Assembly: GCF_036669915.1 (NCBI RefSeq)
Contig: NC_089322.1
Coordinates: forward strand, 248,001 to 312,000
Reading direction: 5' to 3'
Length of the DNA: 64,000 nt
From: Pocillopora verrucosa
Lineage: Eukaryota; Cnidaria; Anthozoa; Scleractinia; Pocilloporidae
The translations under genes and the position numbers were made by a program. Below, piece by piece: positions 1 through 12,501 of the stretch. The notes under the pieces were generated by a model, which saw only the letters and a program-made list of their open reading frames with translations, had not been told where the DNA came from and did not search any database. Positions within the stretch are counted from its first letter, which is position 1; the number at the start of each line of letters is the position of its first letter.

Positions 1-3000
1 CTTATTGTGCTACGTATGTTTATCCATTCCCTGATCTTGCTGTTTAAGATCAATTTTATTTCTTTTAATATAGGCCTTTGACTAGTACTTGCGTAAAATC
101 CAATTTGAATACTTATCACTTTTTTGAAAACTGATATGTAACTAAAATTAGATTAATCTTAAGTTGTGTTTATCACTTGTCCCATAACTTTCGGGCAACC
201 GAGTAATTTTGTTGGAGGTAGCTTGGAAGTTACAAGAACAATAAGAAATAATAAGCCACATTTTACATGAGGATGTTCCATTTTGTTATTAAAAAAAAAA
301 GAAGAGGGCCCTGAGACCGGATTCCTTTTTTTCTTTTTCAATGATTCTGATGTTTTTTTAAGTATTTTTATTCAAATCATAACCTACCTAGCTATTCACT
401 ATTCTCAAAATATTTTTTGTGGTTTTTCTATCTTGGTGTACAAAGAGGTACAGGTGTTTTTTCGTGGCTTTTTTTTTTTTTCACTCCTCCTCTCGCGCGT
501 GACTCGCTTTCGCGCTCGCCTCGCACTTGCCTCCGTTTCACCGAAAAACGCTGAAAAATTGCGCCTGTTCTGCAGAACCAGGCCTCCTTAATGAAACTAA
601 GTGTTCATGGTTTCCTCTTTCTTGTCTTTCTTCATATCAAAACGGATGGTAAAAACAAACCTTTTTTTTATAACCACATCAACATTCAGAAAAGGGGTTT
701 TTTTTCTCGGAGTTAGTCGAGAGTAAAAGCTGTGGAAAATATTGCCTGATAATGATCCGAATTAGAACGAATACAGCTTTACTGGCCTTTTCCCTGGAAA
801 TGTAAGTGAATGATCACTAAGCTAAAATTATTAACAACACTTCACTGAACAATTGTTGATTTCTTTCTTTCATGTCAACTGATGCTCAACAGATTGTAAG
901 TATCTTCTTATTGTGCTACGTATGTTTATCCATTCCCTGAAATTGTTTTTTAAGATCAATTTTATTTTTTTTAATTTTTAATTTTTTATTTTATTTTTAC
1001 TTTTAAAATAGGCCTTTGACTAGTATTTGCATAAAATCCAATTTGAATACTTATCATTTATGTTCCATTTTGTTAATAAAAAAAAAAAGAAGAGGGCCCT
1101 GAGACCGGATTCCTTTTTTTCTTTTTCAATGATTCTGATATTTTTTAAAATATTTTAATTCAAATGGTAACCTACCTAGCTACTCGTTATTCCCAAAATG
1201 TTTTTTATGGTTTTTTCTATCTTGGTGTGCATAGGGGTACAGGTGTTTTTTCGTGGCTTTTTTTTTCTCTCCTCCTCTCGCACGTGACTCACTTTCGCGC
1301 TCGCCTCGCACTTGCCTCCGTTTGACCGAAAAACGCTGAAAAATTGCACCTGTTCTGCAGAACAAGGCCTCCTCAATGAAACTAAGGGTTCATGGTTTCC
1401 TCTTTCTTGTCTTTCTTCATATCAAAACGGATGGCAAGAACAAATTTTTTTATCACAAGCACATCAACATTCAGATAAGGAGGTTTTTCTCGGAGTCAGT
1501 CGAGAGTAAAAGCTAAAAAAAGGAATGTAAGTGAATGATTAGTGAGCTAAAATTATTAGCAACACTTCACTGAACAGTTGTTGTTTTCTTTCTTTCATGT
1601 CAACTGATGCTCAACAGACTGTAAGTATCTTCTTATTGTGCTACGTATGTTTATGCATTCCCTGATCTTGTTGTTTAAGATCAATTTTATTTCTTTTAAA
1701 ATAGGCCTTTGACTAGTATTTGCAAAAAATCCAATTTGAATACTTATCACTTTTTTTAAAACTGATATGTAATTAAAACTAGATTAATCTTACGTTGTGT
1801 TTGTCACTTGTCACATAAGATTCTGGCAGCAGAGTAATTTTGTTGGAGGTAGCCTGGAAGTTACAAGAACAATAAGAAATAATAAGCCACATTTTACATG
1901 AGGGTGTTCCATTTTTGTTGTTAAAAAAAAAAAAAGGAGAGGGCCCTGAGACCGGATTCCTTTTTTTCTTTTTCAATGATTCTGATTTTTTTTTCAGTGT
2001 TTTAATTCAAATCATAACCTACCTAACTACTCACTATTCTCAAATTGTTTTTCGTGGTTTTTCTATCTTGGTGTATATAGGGGTACAGGTGTTTTTTCGT
2101 GGCTTTTTTTTTTCACTCCTCCTCTCGCACGTGACTCGCTCTCGCGCTCGCCTCGCACTTGCCTCCGTTTCACCGAAAAACGCTAAAAATTGCGCCTGTT
2201 CTGCAGAACCAGAAGGGTTCATGGCTTCCTCTTTTTTGTCTTTCTGCATATCAAAACGGGTGATAAAAACAAACTTTTTTTTTTTACAAGCACACCAACA
2301 TTCAGATGAGAAGGTTTTTCTCGGAGTTAGTCGAGAGTAAAAGCTGTGGCAAATATTGCCTGATAATAATCCGAATTGGAACGAACACAGCTTTATTTGC
2401 CTTCTCCCTGGGGTTGTAAGTTAATGATTACTAAGATAAAATTATTAACAACACTTCACTGAACAACTGTTGTTTTCTTTCTTTCATGTCAACTGATGCT
2501 CAACAGGGAGTAAGTGTCTACTTATTGTGCTACGTATGTTTATCCATTCCCTGATCTTGTTGTTCAAGATCAATTCTATTTCTTTTAAAATAGGCCTTTG
2601 ACTAGTATTTGCATAAAAGCCAATTTGAATTCTTATCATTTTTTTGAAAACTGGTATGTAACTAAAATTAGTTTAATCTTACGTTGTGTTTGTCACTTGT
2701 CACATAAATTTCCGGCTGCTGAGTAGTTTTGTTCGAGTTAGCTTCGAAGTTACAAGAACAATAAGAAATAATAAACAACATTTTACATGAGGGTGTTCCA
2801 TTTTGTTATTAAAAAAGGAAAAGGGCCCTGAGACCGGATTTCTTTTTTTTTTACTTCCCTAGCTGGTCACTATTCTCAAAATGTTTTTCGTGGTTTTTCT
2901 AACTTGGTGTGCATAGGGGTACAGGTGTTTTTTCGTGGCTTTTTTTTTTTTTTCAGTCCTCTTCTCGCGCGTGACTCGCTCTCGCACTCGCCTCGCGCTT

Positions 3001-4720
3001 GCCTCCGTTCGACCGAAAAACGCTGAAAAATTGCGTTTGTTCTACAGATCCAGGCCTCCTCAATGAAACTAAGGGTTCATGGTTTCCTCTTTCTTGTCTT
3101 TCTTCATATCAAAACGGGTGATAAAAACAAACTTTTTTTTACAAGCACATCAACATTCAGATGAGAAGGTTTTTCTCGGAGTTAGTCGAGAGTAAAAGCT
3201 GTGGAAAATATTGCCTGATAATAATCCGAATTGGAACGAACACAGTTTTAGTGGCCTTCTCCCTGGGGATGTAAGTTAATGATTACTAAGCTAAAATTAT
3301 TAACAACACTTCACTGAACAATTGTTGTTTTCTTTCTTTCATGTCAACTGATGCTCAACAGGGAGTAAGTATCTACTTATTGTGCTACGTATGTTTATCC
3401 ATTCCCTGACCTAGTTGTTTAAGATCAATCCTATTTCTTTTAAAATAGGCCTTTGACTGTATTTGTATAAAATCCAATTTGAATACTTATCATTTTTTTT
3501 AAAACTGATATGTAACTAAGATTAAATTAATCTTACGTTCTGTTTGTCACTTGTTACATAAATTTCTGGTCGCTGAGTAATTTTGTTCGAGCTAGCTTGG
3601 AAGTTACAAGAACAATAAGCAACAATAAGCCACATTTTACTGGAGGGTGTTCCATTTTGTTATTAAAAAAAGGAAAAGGGCCCTGAGACCGGATTCCTTT
3701 TTTTTTTTTTCAATGATTCTGACATATTTTTAAGTATTTAATTGTAATCATAACCTACCTAGCTATTCACTCAGGTGTTTTTTAGTGGTTTTATTTTATT
3801 TTATTTTTTTTGCCTCGCGCTTTCCCCCGTTTGACTGAAAAACGCTGAAAAATCGCGCCTGTTCTGCAGATCCAGGCCTCCTCAATGAAACTAAGGGTTC
3901 ATGGTTTCCTCTTTCTTGGCTTTCTTCACATCGCGACGGATGGTAAAAACTAGACCGTAACGCAGCTTTCCTGGGTCCCTCACGAAAAGTGATATGTTCA
4001 CTCATTTAGATATGGAGATTATTTAGACAACTCATTTGAGGATCAAAATTGTGAAAAAAATTATCCATTCGTCGGTCTTGCTGTTCAGCTCAATTCAAGG
4101 TTTTAATGGGGAAAGTTTGAGGCAAAACCCTTTCCGATATGAAATGCCTTGGACCGCTCTTAAAGAGATCGCCACTTAAATGTTTCCCCTCTCTCCCCCC
4201 TTTCCCCCCCCCCCCCTCCCCCATAGAAAACATACCAATAAACGAACAAACCCATAGGTCCTTTATCACTTTAGAAATAAGAAAATAGCCAGGTTAATTT
4301 AATAATTTTGATCTTTTAAGGAGCAGGTTTATTACATCTTAGTACCAAATGAAGAAGATAATTAATCGAGAGTAAACACTGTAAAATCAAAAACAAAAAC
4401 AAAAAAAACAAAAAAAAACCCAGCCTGAGTGTAATTTAACTAGACCGTAAAAACTAAAACGAAATTAATGAATACATAAACAAATGTCATGAAAGCGATC
4501 CAATTAAACCAGGTTAGCCCAGGACATCCTCAGTGACAATTATGATCAATGATTTCTTCGCTCGTATCGTTGAGTAAGATTGTAGTAAAAAAAGGGAAAA
4601 AATCACCAATCCAATTAGGGCAGATCGTACCACGCTAAAATCATAAAGCAAGGGAGAATTAATTTACTTTTGTATCTTTTATTTCATTTCACCTAATTCT
4701 CAACAGGTTGTAAGTATCTA
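1..4720 (+). repeat. Tandem array of 0.7-0.9 kb intron units
   Basis: A conserved start (CTTATTGTGCTACGTATG) recurs at 1, 907, 1632, 2521 and 3376, with a diverged form near 4720. This gives units of about 906, 725, 889 and 855 bp plus a decayed last unit. Every unit has the same order of landmarks: a poly-A/poly-T interrupted block, CCCTGAGACCGGATT, a GC-rich block rich in TCGC (near 495, 1280, 2130, 2970), and a pyrimidine tract ending CTCAACAG followed by three bases and GTAAGT. Short reading frames of up to 141 codons fall in the GC-rich block but are not conserved between copies, so I treat them as non-coding. The array appears to lie inside a large intron of the kinase receptor gene. 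Confidence 0.9.
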
Positions 4721-5939
4721 TTCATTGTGTTATGTACGTTTATCCACTCGTTGACCTTGCTTTCAGCTCCAATTCAATTTTATCTAAAATAGGCATTTTG
4801 TTAGTATTTGCGTAGAATTCAACTTGGATATATATACATTTTAATTACTTGAATTGAAAAACCTTACGCTACACAAACTTATCAGTGTGAAAGAACCCAT
4901 CTACTACACTACTCAATTTTATTTCATACTTAGTCCTTCTGTAAGTTGAGCTCAATCAAACTAAATTTATTTTCCTCCGAGTCGTATTTTCCGAAATTTG
5001 AAATTATAGATATAAAATTGAATTTCATTGAATTTTTTTTCACTTGTGATATTATATTTAGTGAAGCAAAATAATGTTGCTGAACATGTCAAGGAATTCT
5101 TTGCAATAAAGTCTTTAAATAAAAGTTTTAGTACATCACTATGCAATGTTTGACTGATAAGTCACTGAGCTATGTTATGATTAATAATAGAGTAGTAATA
5201 CTTACAATGGCTCTTATCACTTAAATTTATATCATTAATGAATCATTTTAAAGTTTTCCCAATCAATGAAACTATTGGCACCTTTATTAAAGCAACATGG
5301 CGAATTTCTGAAATGCAGAAAAAAAGGTAACTCGAAGAATAGACCGTGTTGTTCTAAATGGTGCGCATGGAACTTTCATACGTTAAAATTTAGATAAAGC
5401 GGTAGTTAGAAAAATATATTAGTTCATAAGCTTTTGCATTCAATACTAACAATATCTTCTTTTATCATTATTTCTCTCTATTTTCCAAAATGAAATTAAT
5501 CTCCAGGCTGTAAGTAACCACCATTTTATTTATTTACGCGAATCACAGACATTCTAACGTTTGTACATGCCAAAAATGTTTTCAAGTCAGCTGTAATCTT
5601 AAAACACTAATTCTGCTTCTTTATTTACTTTTCTCCCTCAATCTTACCGGATATATCAAGACGGTAAGCGGTTTTTACGTTCATCATCAAAACGAGCTTT
5701 GATCTGTAACACGTTTTACTTAGGTGCTCCGTAATGGGGTCGATTCATTTTCAAATCGCTGTCAAGAATGTAAGGAACAAGTGTGAGTGCAAGTATTTCA
5801 CATCAAGCGTTCAAGAACTATTAGAAAAATATGTGAAGTTACTCTGCTGTGTGGAAGTGATAACTCTTCCACATACCTTCCACACGTTTTTAACTTGCCT
5901 TATGTAATTCATACATGAGCAATAAATAATGCTAATAGG

Positions 5940-6100
5940 ACTGAATGGAGTCCAATTCGGTCTGTAACCATACGAGTGATTATCAAAATCAGAAGACCGC
6001 GCAGCGGGAGTCGGATTTGTTGATTACGAGTATGATTACAGATAGAATTGGACGACTTGAATTCCTGTTTTCAATTAGTCAGAACGATGACAAAATTTGA
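5940..6100. repeat. Interspersed repeat copy A
   Basis: This stretch (GGAGTCCAATTCGGTCTGTAA, then a GCGCAGCGGGAGTC core, then GATTACAGATAGAATTGGAC) has imperfect inverted ends and matches a second, more diverged copy at 11455-11610. I recall this as a frequent non-autonomous element in anthozoan genomes, which is memory rather than a search result. Confidence 0.6.
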
Positions 6101-7845
6101 GAGGGAAAATAGACATCAGTTGCACGTTTTCATTAAAAAAACAACAATTAACTCGGCGAAATGCGCGACAACATCGCTTACTGTCCACTTACACAGGCAT
6201 GACGTGTCCACTGTCCTGTTAGTGCTTAGATCGGGCTGGTGATAATCAATCACGCTCGAGAATTTTGTTATGGTTTTAATTAGAGTGAAAATTGTGTGAA
6301 GATAGTGATCAGAACTCCCCGTTACGAGCACCTGAGTACACGCCCAAATGCGTCTAGTGGAGTAACTCCCTTTTAGCGGTTGAGGGAATGGGACTGATAA
6401 GAACTGTGTCACTTGAATCGGGAAAACACTGGGTGGAGATGGTATTAAGATAACATTTTGGAAATGGGATCAGTATATCCCCCATCCTGACACTAAATTA
6501 ATTGTAAATTACTATCAGCTTTTATTTCTGGTATTCCGCAAATGGTTAACTCGTCGTTCCTAAGACCTCCAAAAACATTATTTAAATTTCCCCCATAATG
6601 ATTATTCTAGATACATTTTCGACCCTCTGGACATCAGGGAAAAATATAATTTCCAATGTGAGCACTTTGATTCCTTAAAAGTTCGTTGGCATACAATAGG
6701 ACGCTACGAGTAGTTAGATTATCATTTAGGTCAGTTTCATCAAACTATTCGCTTAGTGGAGTCCTTCGCTTAGTTTAGAGCCTCTTTCGCATTAATTAGC
6801 CTCCTTGGGAAATACTTCTTCTTACAGCTCGCCTCAATGCTAGTCGTGTTGATAAATACATGTTAGATTCTCTTTAAGGACTAGTCGATAATGATACCTT
6901 TTCCCTTCTTGGTTGTACTCAGCATGTCATAAAAATATTAAAAATTGTTTTAGTTTGCACAATGGCTAATCCAAAAAGTGTCCTTTGGCAGCTGACTATG
7001 TTTTGGTGGGCAAAATACTATCAAATGACCACAGTTTTTTTTTTATTTTAACTTTTTTGTTAACGGTTGAATTATGGATTCGTTTTCTCAAGCGACAGTG
7101 ACAATTGAAGATCTGCTTGTGCACCTCGTTGCGTGTCATTGCTAGTGTCTTTGTTTTTGTTATGGTTCTGAATCAGGCAAAAATATTAAGCAAGCAATAA
7201 TATAAAATGTATTCTTAAGCAAAGAGTAACTTGTCAAAATATTCCTCCTCATCTTTTCCCCCTTTGAAATCTGCGTTGGACTACAGAACGTAAGTAAATA
7301 AAGTATTTCTCTTTTTCCCCTACTTTTGCGTTTCACTGTCTAAGAAGTCCAGGTTAATATTCGACCACAAGCGTTATCTTATAGGCAGCACAATTTGAAT
7401 CCAGGCCTGGTGTGGGAGAAGGACCAGTTTGGATACAGAATTGATTCAATTGATCTTTATGATAATAAAAAATTCCTTCTTCTAGCTGAAGTCAATGATC
7501 AATATCCGTTTGACTGACTCAAATGCATTTCAGCCTTCTCCGCAATAAAATTATGTTGAGCCCTTTGGGATGAATCCAATGAGTTGGATTAAATTGTCAA
7601 GGCATTGTATTTCATTTCTGTGTATGCAAAGTTAGTAAAACTTGATATTCGTCATCTTTTTTCTCGAAGTAGTTGGTACAGTATAAGCATCCAATACGAT
7701 TTCATTCTCGTTTTCCTCGTAATTTGAATATATATTACAAGGAATTATTTCTGCCTTAGTTTGTTTGTTTTTTCGGTTGCTTTGTTTATTTATTCACTGT
7801 TTTTTTTTCTTTCCTGTACTTTCATGTACACGATGGAATGATTAG

Positions 7846-7851
7846 GAAGGC
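7846..7851 (+). other. Candidate 6-nt microexon
   Basis: The sequence GATTAG is followed by GAAGGC and then GTAAGTGCC, after a T-rich tract ending TTTCTTTCCTGTAC. The length is again a multiple of three. This site lies in the first unit of a pair of about 318-bp duplicates; the matching position of the second unit (8164) has no exon bases at all. A 2-nt exon using the later AAG is the alternative reading. Confidence 0.4.
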
Positions 7852-8157
7852 GTAAGTGCCAGTTTTCTTTTATATGTTTTTATCAGTGTTTGTATAATTT
7901 TGAAGTCAAGCTGATGTCCAGTCTTAAGATGCTTTGTACAAAATTAGCTATCTAAACTCGACGGTTCGTCATGTTTCTCCTTTATTTCTCGAGGTGGGTG
8001 GTACAGTCTAATGCGTTCAAGAAGATTTCACTCTCGCTTTTTCTCAGATTTTGAATAAATTGGTAGGAATCCCGTTTTAGTTAGCTTGCTGTTTTTCTAT
8101 TTATCTATTCTTTTTTTTCTCACTCCTGTACAACCATGAATATGATGGACACACCTG

Positions 8158-8169
8158 TCGTAGGTAAGT
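8158..8169 (+). promoter_or_regulatory. Candidate recursive-splice (ratchet) site AG|GTAAGT
   Basis: CGTAG is immediately followed by GTAAGTT, preceded by a long T-rich tract (8110-8125). An acceptor directly abutting a donor is the form of a recursive splicing site, in which an intron is removed in steps and no exon bases remain. It is the counterpart, in a duplicated unit, of the 6-nt site at 7846. Confidence 0.4.
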
Positions 8170-9723
8170 TCAAACTTTCTTTTCTTTGATTTTGACATAG
8201 TGTCACTATAAATTCAAAGTCGAGTTTAGGTTCAGTCTTTAGATCCTTTGTACATCTTACTGCTTTTTTATTGATTTGTATATCTCTTTTCTGTTTCGCG
8301 TGAACGAAGATACCCAAACTCGACGGTTCGTAATGTTTCTCTTTTAATTCTCGAAGAGTGAAGCGTGAAGCTAAATGTTTATCGAAGTTGTGCGACTCAT
8401 CTGATTTAAATTCGAAAATGAAATAGTAAAATATAGACTGTGTTCTTTATGAAGACGATCTTTCAACTTTGAATATATATGGTGGTCCTCCACACTCTAT
8501 TTCTTTCCCCGGTTATCAAGTTTTGGATAAGTAATACACCAAATGCGAAAATGCCTGACTAATCGGTCGAACTGAGTTGAGCTGCATCAAAGCGAGGCTA
8601 ATTAGTCCTAGGGTTTTTAAGAATGTGGTTCTTATGCGTGGTTGTCGATCTCATTCGTCTATTTACGCTATGCCGACGAGTTTTTGTGTCCCTTAGTCCA
8701 ACAATAGGGAGGAAAATCAAAATGCAGGTGGTTCTCGTGAGATAAAAGTTCTTTCCGAGGAACCATTTCATATTTTTCTATCAGAGCAAAATTTGGCAAA
8801 CTGCTGTTGTCATTTTGTAATGAAAAAGCCAGAACTTGATTTGGTTCATATGGATTTCCATCCTACCCCTAATCCTCCATATATTTTCAAGGGAGTGGTA
8901 TCTTAAGACGAAAGAAAGGTCACGGTTTGTCATCGGAGTGAAAACACCGTTTAGATGAACAACTTTTTTTTTTCCTCTCGATGTTGTCACTGCGACTATC
9001 TGTTAGTGAATTGATCTGCTTTAGTGAAGGTATTTAGATCTCTAGGCTCAAGAGGTCCGCGATAGTCGTTGTTTGGTTTTTTTTGCTTTCCATCTTTCTT
9101 TTCTTTTTCCTTTTTATTTGATTGAAGCTACCACTTCCCAATTATTATCGAGCACGTTGTGATAAAAAAAAAATTAAATAAAAAAAAAAATAGTGAGATA
9201 TATCTTCTTCGTGTTGCATTTGATAATTCTATGTTGTAAACTTATTATAGTTTTTGCTTTAGAGTGTTTACTTTCTTGATTGGTTTTTTTATCATTTTCT
9301 TTTTAATCTGCTGCATTGGCCCTCACCTGTCAAATCAGGGTGTAAGTAACGTTTTCGTTGTGTAATAATTTTCTCTTGTCATTAGTAAAGATAATGGTTA
9401 ATGTTTAAGTAAATCGGTGTTCATGGTTTCTATTACATTTAACTTGCTCAAAACAAGTGGAATATCTATATTGACACCGCCCAACAAGTGAAACGAGGCA
9501 GAAGACTTGCCTACCTGTTCGTAACTGATAATTGAGTTTTATTGATTACTTGTAGTTTGTAGTTGATTAAAATCCATCGCATTCTGTTAGTGTGAGAGAG
9601 ACTCGTTAAAAGTGCATTTTTCGAGCTGATTTTAGCCTTTTACCCCAGGGATTTATTGTGGGGGCTTTTATATCCCAGGGATGAGCCTGGAGCCCGAAGC
9701 ACTCTGTATTCTTGAATAACTTA

Positions 9724-9929
9724 TGCCCCATTCACACCAGCAAAACATGTTTTGTTAAACTGGTTTTCATTGAATGAAAATTATAAACAGAGAACTGAAA
9801 AACTTGATTTTCCATTGGATTCAAGTACTTGCTAACTTGCATTTCCAATGTGCTACATTCAAGTCAAAAGTATTCGGTTAAATAGTTTCTATGAAGAAAA
9901 AAAAAATTAAACTGTGTTTAACAAAACAA

Positions 9930-9960
<31 letters not shown>

Positions 9961-9966
9961 GGGGCA
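9724..9966. mobile_element. MITE with TTA target duplication
   Basis: The ends are inverted repeats (TGCCCCATTCACACC at the left, GGTGTGAATGGGGCA at the right), extending less exactly inward (AAACATGTTT on both sides). TTA flanks the element at 9721-9723 and 9967-9969. A 3-bp TTA duplication fits the PIF/Harbinger group; the 243-bp element has no coding capacity. Confidence 0.8.
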
Positions 9967-11454
9967 TTAGTGACCCACAGAAACTGTGAAAGTTTGAAAG
10001 AAATCGGTGAGATGACATGCGTCACGCCTGCCTGGTCTTCTCGCGGACAGACTTAGAGAAGCTCACTCTGAGGAACCATATCATATTTTTCTTTCAGAGC
10101 ACCATGATTCACAAACGATATAGCGCCTTTCACCTTTTTTATGTTGTTTGAATCGAACTCTTCGAGGAAAATCCAAGGAAGTGTCATTTTCATCAACCAC
10201 GGCTTGTGCCAGCCCTGTTACTCCCTAACGATATGGCCGAAAATTTCCCGCGCTTTCTGCTTTTGTGCTTTTTGTCGATCAGATCGTGTTCTTTCAATGT
10301 CATTGCTGCTATAGTGAAAGTATTTAGATTTCCAGGGTAAAGAGATCCGCGATCTGGTCTGGTACTAGTACCTTGAAGTCGGGTGGGCTGAGGTCGTTTT
10401 CCAGTTTCTGTAAAGCTGTTTATACAGCTGCCTCGATCGAAAAGTTTGTCAACAGTTCCATAGACCCCGAAACGCATTATTGTGCTTAGTTTGGAGTCAA
10501 TTTTTTAATTGCGGCAACAGTTACCGCAGGATCATTGCAAAATGGACTCTTGCAAGATCTGTATTTTGAAAGGAAAATGGCAGAGTTCAGTGAGCCCTGG
10601 GAAATAAATAATATTAGTGGACCAAGTACGATTAAATAAGAAAGAATACTCTTCCCATGTGGTACTAATACACCTCGCCTCAAAGGAACGAAATTAAATT
10701 CCCGGTTTTTCATTGATATCTAAGTTTTGTTAATTGAATTTAGTCGTTGCTTCGCTTTTTTACTTTCCATCTTTCGTTCCTTTTTCCTTTTTATTTGATT
10801 GAAGCTACCACTTCCCAATTATTATTGTGCACGTTGTGATAAAAAAAACATATAAATAGTGAGATATATCTTCTTCGTGTTGCATTTGATAATTCTGTGT
10901 AATAAACTAATTGTAGTTTTTGCTTTAAAGTGTTTACTTTCTTGATTGGTTTTTTATGATTTTCTTTTTAATCTGCTGCATTGGTCCTTAATTGTCAAAT
11001 CAGATGGTGAGTAACGTTTTCCTTGTGTAATAATTTTTTTCTTGTCATTAGCAGAGATAATGGTTAATGTTTAAGTAAATCGGTGTTCATGGTTTCTATT
11101 ACATTTAACTTGCTCAAAACAATGATTCGCAAATGATACAACACGCCCTCCCTTTTTTATGTTCTTTTAATCAAAATATTCAAGTAAGATCCAAAGAAGT
11201 TTCATTTCATCGACCACAGCTTGTGCCAGCCCTGTTACTCCCTAACAATATGGCCGAAAATTTCCCGGGCTTTCCGCTTTTGTGTTTCTTGTCGATCAGA
11301 TCGTGTTCTTTCAATGTTATTCAACTCCTGTCTTGATGCATTGGCCCACTATGTCACTGAGATGGTCGGTTTTTCTTTCTAAGTGGCAACGTTCTCAAAA
11401 ATTTGGCAAACTGCTGTTGTCATTTCATAATGAAAAAGCCAGAACTTGATTTGG

Positions 11455-11610
11455 TGGATTCTAATTCGGTCCCTAATCATACGAGTGATTATCAAACTAG
11501 GACGAACGCGCAGCGTGAGTCCCATTTGTCAATTATGACTATGATTTTAGACAGAATCAGGCGAAACGAAGTCCCGTTACCAAATAATCATAACTATTAC
11601 AATTTTTTTC
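11455..11610. repeat. Interspersed repeat copy B
   Basis: A diverged copy of the element at 5940-6100, with the shared blocks AATTCGGTC, CATACGAGTGATTATCAAA, CGCGCAGCG and GAATC/GAATT near the ends. The overlapping 78-codon frame is a by-product of the repeat. Confidence 0.55.
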
Positions 11611-12501
11611 TCTTTAGTTTGTTTTACATCACTTTCTAATTCCCTTACTTTTTTTCTGTTTCTTTTCCCTTTCATTTGGGCAACTTTGAAAAATTAGGCT
11701 GTATGTAACATTTCTGTTACAGTTTGAACCCTTATTAGGGATAAGTTTTATCTACTTTGTAGATCTCAAAATAGCCAATGGGACTTTCCAATGAAATAAA
11801 AAAGAATACTTCCCATATGGTACTAGTACACCTCGCTTGAAAGGACCGAAATTCAATTCCCTATTTTTCATCGATATCTGGGTTTTACTAATTAAATTTA
11901 GTCTTTGTTTCGCTTTTTTACTTTCCATCTTCTGTTTCTTTTTCCTTTTTATTTGATTGAGGGTACCACGCCCCGATTATTAAAGAGCACTTTGCGATAA
12001 AAAACGCATAAATAGTAAGATATATCTTTTTCGTGTTGCATTTGATAACTCTTTTTTATAAACTAATTTTAGTTTTTGCCTTAAAGCGTTTACTTTCTTA
12101 ATTGTTTTTCTTCTTCTTCCTTTTAATCTGGTGCATTGGTCCCCACTTGTCAAATCAGATGGTAAGTAACGTTTTCGTTGTCTAATAGTTTTATCTTGTC
12201 ATTGATAAAGATAATGGTAAACGTCTAAGTAAATTAGTATAAATGGTTTCTCTTACTTTTAAATTGCGCGAGACAAGTGGAATATCTGGATTGACACTGC
12301 TCAACAAGTTAAACGAGGCACGAGATTTGCCTGCCTGTTCGTGATTGATAATCGAGTTTTATTGTCTGTTTGTAGTTTGTGGTTGATACATACTTTAGTG
12401 CTTTTACTTTCTTTAATATTTTTTTCTTCATTTTCGTTTTAATCTGGTGCATTATCCCCCATTTGACAAACCAGAAAGAAAGTAATGTTTTGGTTGCTTA
12501 A

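Larger units (their letters stand above)
7640..8260 (+). repeat. Tandem pair of ~318-bp intron units
   Basis: Two adjacent stretches align from a CGTCAT/TTCTCGA block through a TTTCATTCTCG/TTTCACTCTCG block and the splice-like sites at 7846 and 8164 to GATGCTTTGTAC/GATCCTTTGTAC. The spacing of the splice-like sites is 318 bp. Confidence 0.7.
8780..12240 (+). repeat. Three-copy array of 1.2-1.7 kb intron units
   Basis: The block TTCTTCGTGTTGCATTTGAT recurs near 9207 and 10870 and, with one substitution, near 12027. It is followed 130 bp later by ATCAG, a 3-nt candidate microexon, and a donor at 9339, 11004 and 12159. Other shared blocks are AATTTGGCAAACTGCTGTTG (8790, 11402) and ATGGCCGAAAATTTCCCG (10231, 11250). 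A MITE at 9724 lies inside the array. Partial further copies of the splice-site end are seen near 11698, 12475 and 15388. Confidence 0.8.

Noticed and set aside
1915..2340. 141-codon + strand frame
   Set aside because: It lies in the GC-rich block of the 1-4 kb tandem units, is not conserved in frame between copies and is full of Phe/Lys from T and A tracts.
6116..6412. 98-codon - strand frame
   Set aside because: It begins in the interspersed repeat at 5940-6100 and continues into non-coding DNA without similarity that I recognise.
12473..12485. Additional microexon candidate near CCAGAAAGAAAGTAATG
   Set aside because: It can be read as 3 or 7 nt and has a poor donor (GTAATG); kept only as a weak candidate, not counted among the twenty.
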